This document shows, piece by piece, positions 31,781 through 41,261 of a stretch of DNA of 63,549 nucleotides; the stretch's first letter is position 1; each line of letters opens with the position of its first letter. The translations under genes were made by a program, and so were the position numbers. A model generated the notes under the pieces. That model had not been told where the DNA came from. It did not search any database and saw only the letters and a list, made by a program, of their open reading frames with translations. Source of the DNA: Spirochaetota bacterium (lineage in GTDB: Bacteria; Spirochaetota; Spirochaetia; Treponematales; Rectinemataceae); NCBI GenBank assembly GCA_022711355.1, contig JAKLFE010000023.1, positions 1 through 63,549 on the forward strand, given 5' to 3'.

Positions 31781-32595
31781 TCAAGCTCAGGACAGCCCCC
31801 CTCGCCCTGCTGGTCCTCGCCGGCATGTTCGGCGGGATCGGCATCTCGGCCGCCTTCGGCCTATGGAAAACCGAGAACACGAAGCAGCCCGCCAAGATCC
31901 GGGAGGGCGACTTCGCGGGCATGCCGAGCCCCTCGGACATCCGCGGCTCCTACACCTGGGACGAGGTATCGAAGGCCTTCGGCCTCCCGGTCGACCGCCT
32001 CCTCTCGGCCTTCGGCTCCTCCTCGGGCTCGGACAAGGTGAACAGCCTCGAGGGCCGCTACGCCGGGAAGCTCCCCGCGGGGACGGAGATCGGCACCGAT
32101 TCGGTCCGCCTCTTCGTCTCACTCTACACGGGCCTGCCCCACGAGCCCGAATCCGACACGATCCTCCCGGACGCCGCCTTCCCGATCCTCCGCGCCGAGG
32201 GCAGGGCCGAGCGGACCGCCATCGAGGCCGCCGCGGCCCGGGCGCCGTCGGCCCCCGCCGCTCCCGCCGCGGCGAAGCCGTCCTCCGGAGGCGCGGCCCA
32301 AGCACCGGCCGCCGCCGAGGCTGCCGCGAAGCCCGAGCCGGCGGCGGCCCAGCCCAAGGCCGAGGCCCCCGCCGCGTCCGCCGCGGCGCCGGCCGAGCAC
32401 GCCCCGACGCCCGGCGCGATTACCGGCAAGACGAGCTTCGGCGATCTCGAGTCCTGGGGCTACGACATGGCCAAGGTCGAGGCCCTCCTCGGGGGCCGCG
32501 GCCCCGAGGCCCAGGCGATCAAGGATTACTGCGCCGCGAAGGGCCTGTCCTTCTCCGAGCTGAAGGCCAAGCTCCAGGAGCTCGCGCCCCGCTGA
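31777..32595 (+). CDS. Membrane-anchored uncharacterised protein with duplicated domain and Ala/Pro linker
   Basis: 272 residues; not a family I can name. One N-terminal TM (about 8-30, LALLVLAGMFGGIGISAAFG), an extracytoplasmic domain (about 45-130), an Ala/Pro/Lys-rich linker (about 148-205) and a second small helical domain (about 208-272). Both domains share a pattern: IRGSYTWDEVSKAFGL versus ITGKTSFGDLESWGYD, and a later LFVSLYTGLPHE versus KDYCAAKGLSFSE, suggesting an internal duplication. It has no cofactor motif. ATGA overlap with the polyferredoxin marks it as that protein's partner. Confidence 0.75.
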   Translation: MIKLRTAPLALLVLAGMFGGIGISAAFGLWKTENTKQPAKIREGDFAGMPSPSDIRGSYTWDEVSKAFGLPVDRLLSAFGSSSGSDKVNSLEGRYAGKLPAGTEIGTDSVRLFVSLYTGLPHEPESDTILPDAAFPILRAEGRAERTAIEAAAARAPSAPAAPAAAKPSSGGAAQAPAAAEAAAKPEPAAAQPKAEAPAASAAAPAEHAPTPGAITGKTSFGDLESWGYDMAKVEALLGGRGPEAQAIKDYCAAKGLSFSELKAKLQELAPR

Positions 32596-32642
32596 GCCTC
32601 CCCGACTGAGGCGCCCTGGGGCCCGCCCTGGGCCGCCATCCA

Positions 32643-32679
32643 GGTGCCGCCCGCGCGGCCGCCTCGAGAGGGCGGCACC
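32643..32679 (+). terminator. Hairpin after the polyferredoxin operon
   Basis: Stem GGTGCCGCCC / GGGCGGCACC, 10 bp, 17-nt loop; no adjacent U-run but CCCCTTCGTT follows. Separates the operon from the promoter of the next gene. Confidence 0.6.
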
Positions 32680-32694
32680 CGGGCGGCCCCTTCG

Positions 32695-32723
32695 TTGACA
32701 ATATAGTTATTTTGCTATATATA
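32695..32723 (+). promoter_or_regulatory. Strong promoter with embedded dyad, CoA-disulfide reductase gene
   Basis: TTGACA (32695-32700), 17-nt spacer, TATATA (32718-32723). The spacer contains the inverted repeat ATATAG (32701-32706) / CTATAT (32715-32720). An A/T-rich dyad here resembles sites of persulfide-sensing ArsR regulators (BigR/SqrR), which commonly control this enzyme type; no such regulator gene is in the window. Confidence 0.75.
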
Positions 32724-32753
32724 TGCCCCACTCTATTTCGGAGGGGGCCGAGG

Positions 32754-35243
32754 ATGGCGAAGTACCTGATCGTGGGCGGGGTGGCGGGCGGGGCGAGCGC
32801 GGCGGCGAGGCTGCGCCGCCTGGACGAGGGGGCCGAGATAGTCCTCCTCGAGCGGGGGGACTACATCTCCTACGCGAACTGCGGCCTGCCCTACTACGCG
32901 GGAGGGCGCATCGCCGAGCGCTCCAAGCTCTTCGTCATGACCCCGGAGAGATTCCGCGAGACCCTCGGGGTCGAGGTGCGCACCGGCCACGAGGCCCTCT
33001 CCATCGACCGCGCCGCGCGGCGGGTCTCCGTCCTCGAGCGCGCGAGCGGCCGCCGCTACGAGGAGGGCTACGAGTTCCTCCTCCTCTCGCCGGGGGCCGA
33101 GCCGCTCAGGCCGCCCATTCCCGGCATCGAGGACGAGCGGGTCTTCACCCTCCGCACGGTGCCCGACGTCGACCGCATCAAGGAGGCCCTCGACGCGCGC
33201 CGCCCCGAGCGGGCCGTCGTGATCGGGGCCGGCTTCATCGGCCTCGAGATGGCCGAGAGCCTCCGCGGGCGGGGGATCCGCGTCGCCGTGGTCGAGGCCC
33301 TCGACCAGGTCATGGGGATCCTCGACTTCGAGATGGCGGCCCTGGTCCACGAGCAGCTCCGCTCCAAGGGCGTCGAGCTCAGGCTCGGCGACTCGGTGGC
33401 CGCCTTCGAGCCGGGCCTCTCCTCCCTGGGGGTCCGCCTGCGCTCCGGCGCCCTCCTGGAGGCCGACCTCGTCCTCCTCTCCATCGGAGTCAGGCCCGAC
33501 TCGCGCCTGGCCGCGGACTGCGGCCTTGAGCTCGACGCCCGAGGCGACATCGTCGTGGACGGGAGCATGCGGACGAGCGACGAGCGGATCTACGCGGTGG
33601 GCGACGCCGTCGCGGCGCCCAACCTCCTCACCGGCGCCGCGGGCGCCGTGCCCCTCGCAGGCCCGGCCAACAAGGAGGCGCGTATCGCGGCCGACAACAT
33701 GGCCGCCCGCGCCGCCGGGCGGGCGTCTGACTCCGCCTACCGCGGCGCCATCGGCACCTCGATCGCCAAGGTCTTCGACCTCGCTGCGGCCTGCACGGGC
33801 CTGTCCGAGAAGGCCGCGGCGAAGGCCGGGATCGCGCATCGCGCCGTCATCGTCCACCCCTCGAGCCACGCCAGCTACTACCCCGGGGCCAAGCCCCTCT
33901 CCCTGAAGCTCGTCTTCGAGCCGGCCACGGGCCGCGTGCTCGGGGCCCAGTGCGTGGGCTGCGAGGGCGTGGACAAGCGCGTCGACGTGATCGCCGCCTT
34001 CATATCGATGGGCGGCACCGTGGCCGACCTCGCCCGCTTCGAGCAGGCCTACGCCCCGCCCTACTCGAGCGCGAAGGACCCCGTGAACTACGCGGGCTTC
34101 GTGGCCGAGAACCTCCGCTCGGGCCTCGGAGACCAGGTCGCCTGGTCCGAGGTCGCGCGGCTCCGCGCCGAGGGCGCCTTCCTCCTCGACGTCCGCACGG
34201 CCGAGGAGTTCGCCCTCGGCCACATCGAGGGGGCGGTCAACGTCCCGAATACCGAGCTCCGCGGCCGCCTGGCCGAGATCCCGCGGGACCGCTTCGTCCT
34301 GGTCTACTGCGGAGTGGGCATCCGCGGCTACCTCGCCGAGCGGATCCTCCGCCAGAAGGGCTGGACGGCCGCAGCCAACCTCGCCGGGGGATGGAAGACC
34401 TACGCCGCCGCGGCCCTCCCCTCCCCCGCCCAGGCCGCGCCCGCCTCGGAGCTGGCCTACGCCGAGGGCTCGGGCCAGCCCGAGGCCATTGCGGCCCGCT
34501 CCGGCGCGGTCCTCGTCGTGGACGCCTGCGGCCTCCAGTGCCCGGGCCCCATCATGCGGCTCAAGGCCGAGGTGGACCGGGCCGCCCCGGGCACCACCCT
34601 GGTCGTGCGCGCGACCGACCCCGGCTTCGCCCGCGACGCCCAGGCCTGGTGCCGGCTGACCGGCAACGGCTTCCGCGGCGTCGCCGAGTCCAAGGGCGTC
34701 TTCGAGGCGACCATCGAGAAGGCGGCCGGGGCCCTCGCCGCCGCGCCGAGCGGGGCCGCGCAACGCGCCCCCGCCCGCGAGGCCACCCTGGTCGTCTTCT
34801 CGGACGACTTCGACCGGGCCCTGGCGAGCTTCGTGATCGCGAACGGGGCGGCGGCCTCGGGCAAGGCCGTCACGATGTTCTTCACCTTCTGGGGCCTGTC
34901 CGTGGTCAAGCGCCGCGAGCGGGTGCGGGCCTCCAAGGACCTCATGGGCCGGATGTTCGGCATGATGCTGCCGCGGAGCGCGGGGGGCCTCGGGCTCTCC
35001 AAGATCAACATGGGCGGCCTCGGCGCGGCCCTGATGAAGGCCCGCATGAAGGCGAAGAAGGTCGACCAGCTCGAGGCCATGATGGCCAGCGCCCTCGCCG
35101 CGGGGGTCAAGATGATCGCCTGCCAGATGTCCATGGACATCATGGGGGTAGCGCGGGAGGAGCTCATGGGCGGGGTCGAGATAGGCGGCGTCGCCACCTA
35201 CCTCGAGGCGACCGAGGGCTCGAACCTGAACCTCTTCGTCTAG
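32754..35243 (+). CDS. CoA-disulfide reductase - rhodanese - TusA - DsrE multidomain protein
   Basis: 829 residues from ATG 32754 (GGAGGGGGCCGAGG). Domains: FAD/NAD pyridine-disulfide oxidoreductase (1-450, GGVAGGASAA and catalytic Cys43 in YANCGLPYY, the canonical CoADR position); rhodanese (about 465-560, DVRTAEEFALGHIEGA and active Cys in YCGVGIRGY); TusA (about 590-665, VDACGLQCPGPIM); DsrE-like (about 680-829, with Cys in ACQMSMDIMG). Each module has its sulfur-carrying cysteine. Reduces CoA persulfides or disulfides and relays sulfane sulfur along the chain in the cytoplasm. Monocistronic. Confidence 0.94.
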   Translation: MAKYLIVGGVAGGASAAARLRRLDEGAEIVLLERGDYISYANCGLPYYAGGRIAERSKLFVMTPERFRETLGVEVRTGHEALSIDRAARRVSVLERASGRRYEEGYEFLLLSPGAEPLRPPIPGIEDERVFTLRTVPDVDRIKEALDARRPERAVVIGAGFIGLEMAESLRGRGIRVAVVEALDQVMGILDFEMAALVHEQLRSKGVELRLGDSVAAFEPGLSSLGVRLRSGALLEADLVLLSIGVRPDSRLAADCGLELDARGDIVVDGSMRTSDERIYAVGDAVAAPNLLTGAAGAVPLAGPANKEARIAADNMAARAAGRASDSAYRGAIGTSIAKVFDLAAACTGLSEKAAAKAGIAHRAVIVHPSSHASYYPGAKPLSLKLVFEPATGRVLGAQCVGCEGVDKRVDVIAAFISMGGTVADLARFEQAYAPPYSSAKDPVNYAGFVAENLRSGLGDQVAWSEVARLRAEGAFLLDVRTAEEFALGHIEGAVNVPNTELRGRLAEIPRDRFVLVYCGVGIRGYLAERILRQKGWTAAANLAGGWKTYAAAALPSPAQAAPASELAYAEGSGQPEAIAARSGAVLVVDACGLQCPGPIMRLKAEVDRAAPGTTLVVRATDPGFARDAQAWCRLTGNGFRGVAESKGVFEATIEKAAGALAAAPSGAAQRAPAREATLVVFSDDFDRALASFVIANGAAASGKAVTMFFTFWGLSVVKRRERVRASKDLMGRMFGMMLPRSAGGLGLSKINMGGLGAALMKARMKAKKVDQLEAMMASALAAGVKMIACQMSMDIMGVAREELMGGVEIGGVATYLEATEGSNLNLFV

Positions 35244-35274
35244 CCCGCCCCGGCGGGCGGGCCGCGGCGCCGCC

Positions 35275-35302
35275 TTGACAGGGCCGCCCCCGGTGGTACT
35301 AT
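35275..35302 (+). promoter_or_regulatory. Promoter of the M20 peptidase gene
   Basis: TTGACA (35275-35280), 16-nt spacer, TACTAT (35297-35302); 29 nt before the ATG at 35332. Confidence 0.65.
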
Positions 35303-35331
35303 TCGGAGTAACCGACTGGACCGGGGGCAGC

Positions 35332-36552
35332 ATGGCGACGCTCATGGAGAGGCTTTCCGCGAGGCTCGATCTCGGCGAACTCGTCGAGACGGCCTCCTCG
35401 CTCATCGAGATCGAGAGCCACCGCGACGCCCCCGGCCGCGAGCGGCCCTGCGCCGAGAGGATCGCCTCGATCCTCTCGGGCTGGGGCATGGAGGCCCGCC
35501 TCGATCCCGCGATAGACGATCGGCCCAACGTCGTGGCCACCCTCCGAGGCTCGGGCGGCGGGGCCTCGCTCATGCTCAACGGCCACATCGACACCGTCCC
35601 CGCCTACGAGATGGACTATCCTCCCTTCTCGCCCAGGGTCGTTGAGGGGAAGCTCCTCGGCCGCGGCTCGGTGGACATGAAAGGCGCCCTCGCCTGCATG
35701 ATGACGGCCATGCGCCTCCTGCGGGACGAGGGCGTCCGGCTCCCCGGGGACCTCGTCTTCGCGGCCGTCGTCAACGAGGAGGACCGCTCCGAGGGGACCG
35801 AGCATCTCGTGCGCTCGGGGCCCCGGGCCGACCGCTGCGTGGTCGGCGAGCCCACGGGCCTGGCCATCATGGCCGGCCACCGGGGCCTGGAGTGGCTCGA
35901 GTTCGAGTTCCAGGGAGTGGCGGCCCACGGCGGCACGCCGGAGAAGGGCGTGAACGCCATCTCCATGGCCGCGCGCTTCATACGGCGGGTGGAGGAGAAG
36001 CTCCTGCCCGAGCTCCGCAGGCGCGTGCATCCCCTCATCGGCCCCGCCGTGATGAACTTCGGCACGATACGCGGCGGCACCCAGCCGAGCTCGGTCGCCG
36101 ACCGCTGCCTCCTCCAGGTCGACCGCCGCTGGATCCCCTCCGAGAAGCTTCCTCGCGTGCTCGGCGAGTACGAGGACATCCTCCGCGAGCTCTCCGAGGA
36201 GGACGGGAGCTTCCGCTGCTCGATGAGGCGGATGGAGAGCAACATGGCGACCATGGACCATTACCCGATGGAGATCGCCCTGGACGATCCCCTCGTGACC
36301 TCGCTGCGCTCGGTCCTTTCGGCCTTGCGCGGCGAGGAGCCGCGCGTCGCCGCCTTCGGGGGCTGGACCGACGCCTCCCTCATCTCGAATTTCGGCCATA
36401 TACCGACCCTCGTCTTCGGCCCCGGCGACCTGGCCGTGGCCCATTCCCGCCGCGAATTCGTGCCCGTGGAGGAGCTCAGGCTGGCGACCCTGGCCTACGC
36501 CCTCCTGGCCGCGGAGATCGCGGGGAAGCCGGGCTCGGCGCCGGCCGGCTGA
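35332..36552 (+). CDS. M20-family metallopeptidase (ArgE/DapE/ACY1 type)
   Basis: 406 residues from ATG 35332 (GGGGGCAGC upstream). Di-zinc motifs: NGHIDTVP, GRGSVDMKGALACM, catalytic VNEEDRSEGTEH, and a late His in VAHSRREFVP. Dimerisation-domain segment GVAAHGGTPEKGVNAI. Deacylates or hydrolyses an N-acyl amino acid or dipeptide in the cytoplasm. Precedes a YfcC permease and a second M20 enzyme, forming a likely peptide or amino-acid catabolic group. Specific substrate cannot be stated. Confidence 0.88.
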   Translation: MATLMERLSARLDLGELVETASSLIEIESHRDAPGRERPCAERIASILSGWGMEARLDPAIDDRPNVVATLRGSGGGASLMLNGHIDTVPAYEMDYPPFSPRVVEGKLLGRGSVDMKGALACMMTAMRLLRDEGVRLPGDLVFAAVVNEEDRSEGTEHLVRSGPRADRCVVGEPTGLAIMAGHRGLEWLEFEFQGVAAHGGTPEKGVNAISMAARFIRRVEEKLLPELRRRVHPLIGPAVMNFGTIRGGTQPSSVADRCLLQVDRRWIPSEKLPRVLGEYEDILRELSEEDGSFRCSMRRMESNMATMDHYPMEIALDDPLVTSLRSVLSALRGEEPRVAAFGGWTDASLISNFGHIPTLVFGPGDLAVAHSRREFVPVEELRLATLAYALLAAEIAGKPGSAPAG

Positions 36553-36661
36553 GGGCCCCCGGGGCCCGAGGGCTCCGGCGTCGATGCAAGAAACCGAAAG
36601 CAGGTCGTCCGACGGCTCATAGAGCCGCCTAGATACGGAAAAAGCGCAAGGAGAGGGGAAC

Positions 36662-38077
<1,416 letters not shown>

Positions 38078-38081
38078 GGGC

Positions 38082-39287
38082 ATGGCTACCATCGAAGCGC
38101 GGGACTTGGAAGCGCGCGCGCTCGACGCCGTCGAGCGCGCGCGCGCTGACATCCTCTCGATCTCGCACCGGATCCACGGCCGCCCCGAGCTGGGCGGCCA
38201 GGAGCGGTACGCGCAGGAGCTCCTCTGCGGGGCGCTGAAGGCCGCGGGCTTCTCGGTCGAGACCGGCTGCGCGGGCATCCCGACGGCCTTCGTCGCCCGC
38301 AAGGGGAAAGCGGAGGGAGTCCGCGTCGGCTTCATGGCCGAATATGACGCGTTGCCCGACATAGGACACGGCTGCGGACACAACCTGATCTGCTCCTCGG
38401 CCCTCGCCGCGGGCATAGGCCTGGGCGAGGTCGCGGCCGCCGCGGGCGGCCAGGCGGTCGTCGTCGGCACCCCCGCCGAGGAGACCGACGGTGCCAAGGT
38501 CTACCTCTCGCGGGAAGGGCTCTTCGACGAGCTCGACGCGGCCCTCATGATCCATCCCTACTCGGGCAACTTCTACCTGACCGAGTCCCTGGCCATGGAC
38601 GCGATCGAGCTCGAGTTCAGGGGAAGGCCCGCCCACGCGGCGGCCTCGCCCTGGGAGGGCCTGAACGCCCTCGACGCGGTCATCCTGGCCTTCAACGGGG
38701 TCGGCGCGCTCCGCCAGCAGATGCGGCCCGACGCCCGCGTGCACGGGATCATCGCCGAGGGAGGGACCGCGCCCAACGTCATCCCGGAACGCTGCGTCGC
38801 CCGCTTCTACGTGCGCGCCAAGCGCCGCGGCTACCTCGACGAGCTCGTGGGCCGCTTCCTGGACTGCGCGAAGGCGGCGGCCCTCGCCACGGGCACGAAG
38901 CTCTCGTCGCGCAACTACGAGGCGAGCTTCGACGACATGGTGAACAACCTCCCCCTGGCAGAGCGCCTGCGGGACCGCTTCCTCGAGCTCGGCTCAGGGC
39001 CCTTCGGCCGGGCGCCCGACAGCTTCGGCTCCATCGACATGGGCAACGTCTCGCACCGGGTGCCGGGGGTCCACCTCCTCGTGGACATCACCGAGGGCAA
39101 GCCGATCCCGGCCCACACGCCGGAGTTCCGCGACGCGGCGGCCACGCCCTACGCGGACGAGGCCCTGGTCCGCGCGGGCAAGGCCCTGGCCCTGGCCGGC
39201 CTCGACGCGATGCGCGACCGGGCCTTCCTCGAGCGGGCCCGCGGGGACTTCGAGTCGAGCCTGGGCAGGCGCCCCCCGAGGGGCTAG
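38082..39287 (+). CDS. M20D-family amidohydrolase (AbgB-like)
   Basis: 401 residues from ATG 38082, 4 nt after the permease stop. Metal ligands in GHGCGHNLI, GTPAEETDGAK (catalytic Glu) and PAHTPEFRD; lid segment GRPAHAAASPWEGLNALDAV. Related to p-aminobenzoyl-glutamate hydrolase subunit B and to other aminoacyl amidases; the neighbouring permease supports an imported amide substrate. Contains a 16-bp GC-rich hairpin within its coding start (38111-38145). Confidence 0.88.
   Translation: MATIEARDLEARALDAVERARADILSISHRIHGRPELGGQERYAQELLCGALKAAGFSVETGCAGIPTAFVARKGKAEGVRVGFMAEYDALPDIGHGCGHNLICSSALAAGIGLGEVAAAAGGQAVVVGTPAEETDGAKVYLSREGLFDELDAALMIHPYSGNFYLTESLAMDAIELEFRGRPAHAAASPWEGLNALDAVILAFNGVGALRQQMRPDARVHGIIAEGGTAPNVIPERCVARFYVRAKRRGYLDELVGRFLDCAKAAALATGTKLSSRNYEASFDDMVNNLPLAERLRDRFLELGSGPFGRAPDSFGSIDMGNVSHRVPGVHLLVDITEGKPIPAHTPEFRDAAATPYADEALVRAGKALALAGLDAMRDRAFLERARGDFESSLGRRPPRG
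38111..38145. repeat. 16-bp perfect inverted repeat inside the M20D gene
   Basis: AGCGCGCGCGCTCGAC and its exact complement are separated by GCC. It encodes ARALDAVERARA near residues 12-22. The stem would be extremely stable in mRNA and close to the start codon. Confidence 0.9.
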
Positions 39288-39366
39288 GCCCGGCTCGAGC
39301 GCGGCCCGGGCCGATTCCCGGACGGCTCACGCGGCGGGAGGCGGCGCGCGGAGCGCGGAGCGCGGC

Positions 39367-40353
39367 CTAGAACCTCATCCCGGCGAAGAGCATCGTGGAG
39401 ACGCGCGTCCCCGCGACCAGCGCCTCCCCCGCCTGGGCCGACTCCAGGCTCGAGGCCGCGGAGAGGCCCGCATGGAACCGGCGGGCCGCGTAGGTCAAGC
39501 CGATGAGGGTGGATACGGAGGGCCCGGTCGTCCAACCGCCTCCCGAGCTGCCGTCCGCGTAGGATAGGTCGATGCGGGAGGCCGTCAGCCCCATGCTGCC
39601 GAGGAAGGTGAGGGAGAGCGGGCGGATGATGTTCCAATCGACGATCCAGCCGCCGGAGACGGAGAGATAGAGGTCCCTGACGAGGCTGAGGTCGGCCAGG
39701 TCGCCGACCGCGGCCGCGAGCTCCGGCGGGACGAAGGCGCGGCCCTCCCGCCCTCCCTGGAGGAAGCCCAGGTACATCACGCCGAGCGAGGATCGGAGGA
39801 GCCAGGAGGAGGAGCTCCCGGACCTGCGCTCCGCCGCGTCGACCAACTCGCTCAGCGAGAAGCCGCGGTTCAGGATCAGCACGCCTTCCACGCCCGCGTC
39901 CAAGGCTCCCATGCCCTCGATCAGGCGGCGCCCGCCCCCGGGAACCGGGACGGATAGGTCCTCGTGGTAATGGAAGAAGGCGCTCGCGACGAGCTCCCGC
40001 CCGGAAAGCCCGAAGGGATAGCCGAGCCCGAGGTTGACGTTGGTCGACTTCCCGTACTCCTCCTCGTCCTCCAGGCGCGATACGCCGGCGAACAGGGAGA
40101 GCGAGACGCCCTTGTACCCGAGCTTCGCGCCGACGGCCATCGTGGGATTGGGGGAGTATTCGAGCTCCTCGCCGCCGGCTTCCAGGCTCGCCTCGAACCA
40201 ATCCGCCGCGAAGGCCGGCCTCACGAGGAAGGGCGGCTCCGCGTCCTGGGAATGGGCCGCCTGCGCGGCGCCAAAGGCGAGGCAGGCGGCGAGGCAGGCC
40301 GAGGGGAGGCCGAGGCGAGAGGGTATCCTCAATCGACGAGATCCACTGCTCAT
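39367..40353 (-). CDS. Predicted outer-membrane beta-barrel protein
   Basis: 328 residues from ATG 40353, signal peptide ending near AQAAHSQ (residue about 28). Alternating-hydrophobicity strands throughout (e.g. VSLSLFAGVSRL, ELVASAFFHYHEDLS, LYLSVSGGWIVDWN) and the C-terminal strand TRVSTMLFAGMRF ending in phenylalanine, the sorting signal for BAM. No family recognised. Starts 23 nt after a second barrel gene on the same strand, so they form a pair. No good Shine-Dalgarno is visible. Confidence 0.7.
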   Translation of the reverse strand: MSSGSRRLRIPSRLGLPSACLAACLAFGAAQAAHSQDAEPPFLVRPAFAADWFEASLEAGGEELEYSPNPTMAVGAKLGYKGVSLSLFAGVSRLEDEEEYGKSTNVNLGLGYPFGLSGRELVASAFFHYHEDLSVPVPGGGRRLIEGMGALDAGVEGVLILNRGFSLSELVDAAERRSGSSSSWLLRSSLGVMYLGFLQGGREGRAFVPPELAAAVGDLADLSLVRDLYLSVSGGWIVDWNIIRPLSLTFLGSMGLTASRIDLSYADGSSGGGWTTGPSVSTLIGLTYAARRFHAGLSAASSLESAQAGEALVAGTRVSTMLFAGMRF

Positions 40354-40376
40354 GCCTTCAGGCGGGGAAGGGCCGA

Positions 40377-40973
40377 TCAGTCCCCGAAGGCGAATCGATA
40401 CCGGTACTTCAGGCCGAAGGTGCAGTAATCGAGGGTATCGCCCAACGTCAGGTCCTCTTCGCCGATCACGCAATTGTACGTGAGATCGAGGTCGAGGATG
40501 TGCTTCCTGCCGAAGCTTACGCCGAGCTCGGGAGACGCCAGGAGGTAGGAATCGCCGTTGTCCCCCGAGGCGACGAGACAGCCGAGGCCCAGGCCCGCGA
40601 AGGGCTGGGCGAGGAGATCCGGACGGCTCTCCCTGAAGGGCATGACCTTGGCGGCGAGCTTGGCCGGGAAGAACTGGATCTCGTAGTCCTCCTCCCCGAT
40701 GGCGACCGAGCCGACGTAATACGTGATGGTGCCGCTCTTCATGATCCAGCCCACGGAAGCCTCCGCGAGGAAGATGCCGACGTCATAGGCAATCGACGCC
40801 TCCGGATACAGGTCCAGCGCGTCGCCCAGGTAGCTCTCTTTATCGGCGGGCATCATGCCGCCGGCGCCGATGCCCAGGCTCAAGCCGCGCGGCGCCCGGG
40901 CCTGGGCCGAGGCGATGCCGACGGCGAACGCGAGCAGGGCCAAGGTCGCCGCGGTCTTGTTTCGAACAGTCAT
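40377..40973 (-). CDS. Predicted small outer-membrane beta-barrel protein
   Basis: 198 residues from ATG 40973 with AAGGAGAAAGCCT upstream. Signal peptide ending ASA (about residue 24). Short barrel-like strands (GLSLGIGAGGMMPAD, IFLAEASVGWIMKSG, ELGVSFGRKHILDLDLTY) and a C-terminal strand FGLKYRYRFAFGD. Resembles the OmpW/Omp-b-brl size class but no specific family assigned. First gene of the two-barrel unit. Confidence 0.7.
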   Translation of the reverse strand: MTVRNKTAATLALLAFAVGIASAQARAPRGLSLGIGAGGMMPADKESYLGDALDLYPEASIAYDVGIFLAEASVGWIMKSGTITYYVGSVAIGEEDYEIQFFPAKLAAKVMPFRESRPDLLAQPFAGLGLGCLVASGDNGDSYLLASPELGVSFGRKHILDLDLTYNCVIGEEDLTLGDTLDYCTFGLKYRYRFAFGD

Positions 40974-41261
40974 AGGCTTTCTCCTTGCATGCATTATGTT
41001 GCGAATCCGCCTGCCGGCGGATATCGATGCCGAGGTCGTCTCGCGCCGCTGACGGTCGAGGATCGACGAGGATATGAAGCTGGTCGAGTGGGCGCCGGGG
41101 GGATACGCGGTGGTTTTACATGCGATTATCCATGGGACGGCCCGGCCTATCCGCGGGCCAGTCTAGCGAGATCGATATTCCTGTTCAAGTGCCGCGCGCG
41201 TCTTTCGCGCGGGCGGCTCGGGCCTACGTTAGGCGCCTTCGTTCGGGCGCCGCCGGCGCGG
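40974..41261. other. Intergenic region between cyuA-like gene and barrel genes
   Basis: About 290 nt. Minus-strand CATAATGCATGCAAGGAG just before the barrel start may hold the -10 and Shine-Dalgarno. A stem GCGCGCGTCTTTCGCGCGGGC (near 41194-41212, arms CGCGCG/CGCGCG) and one CGTTAGGCG motif (41227-41235) are present. No supported gene. Confidence 0.5.
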
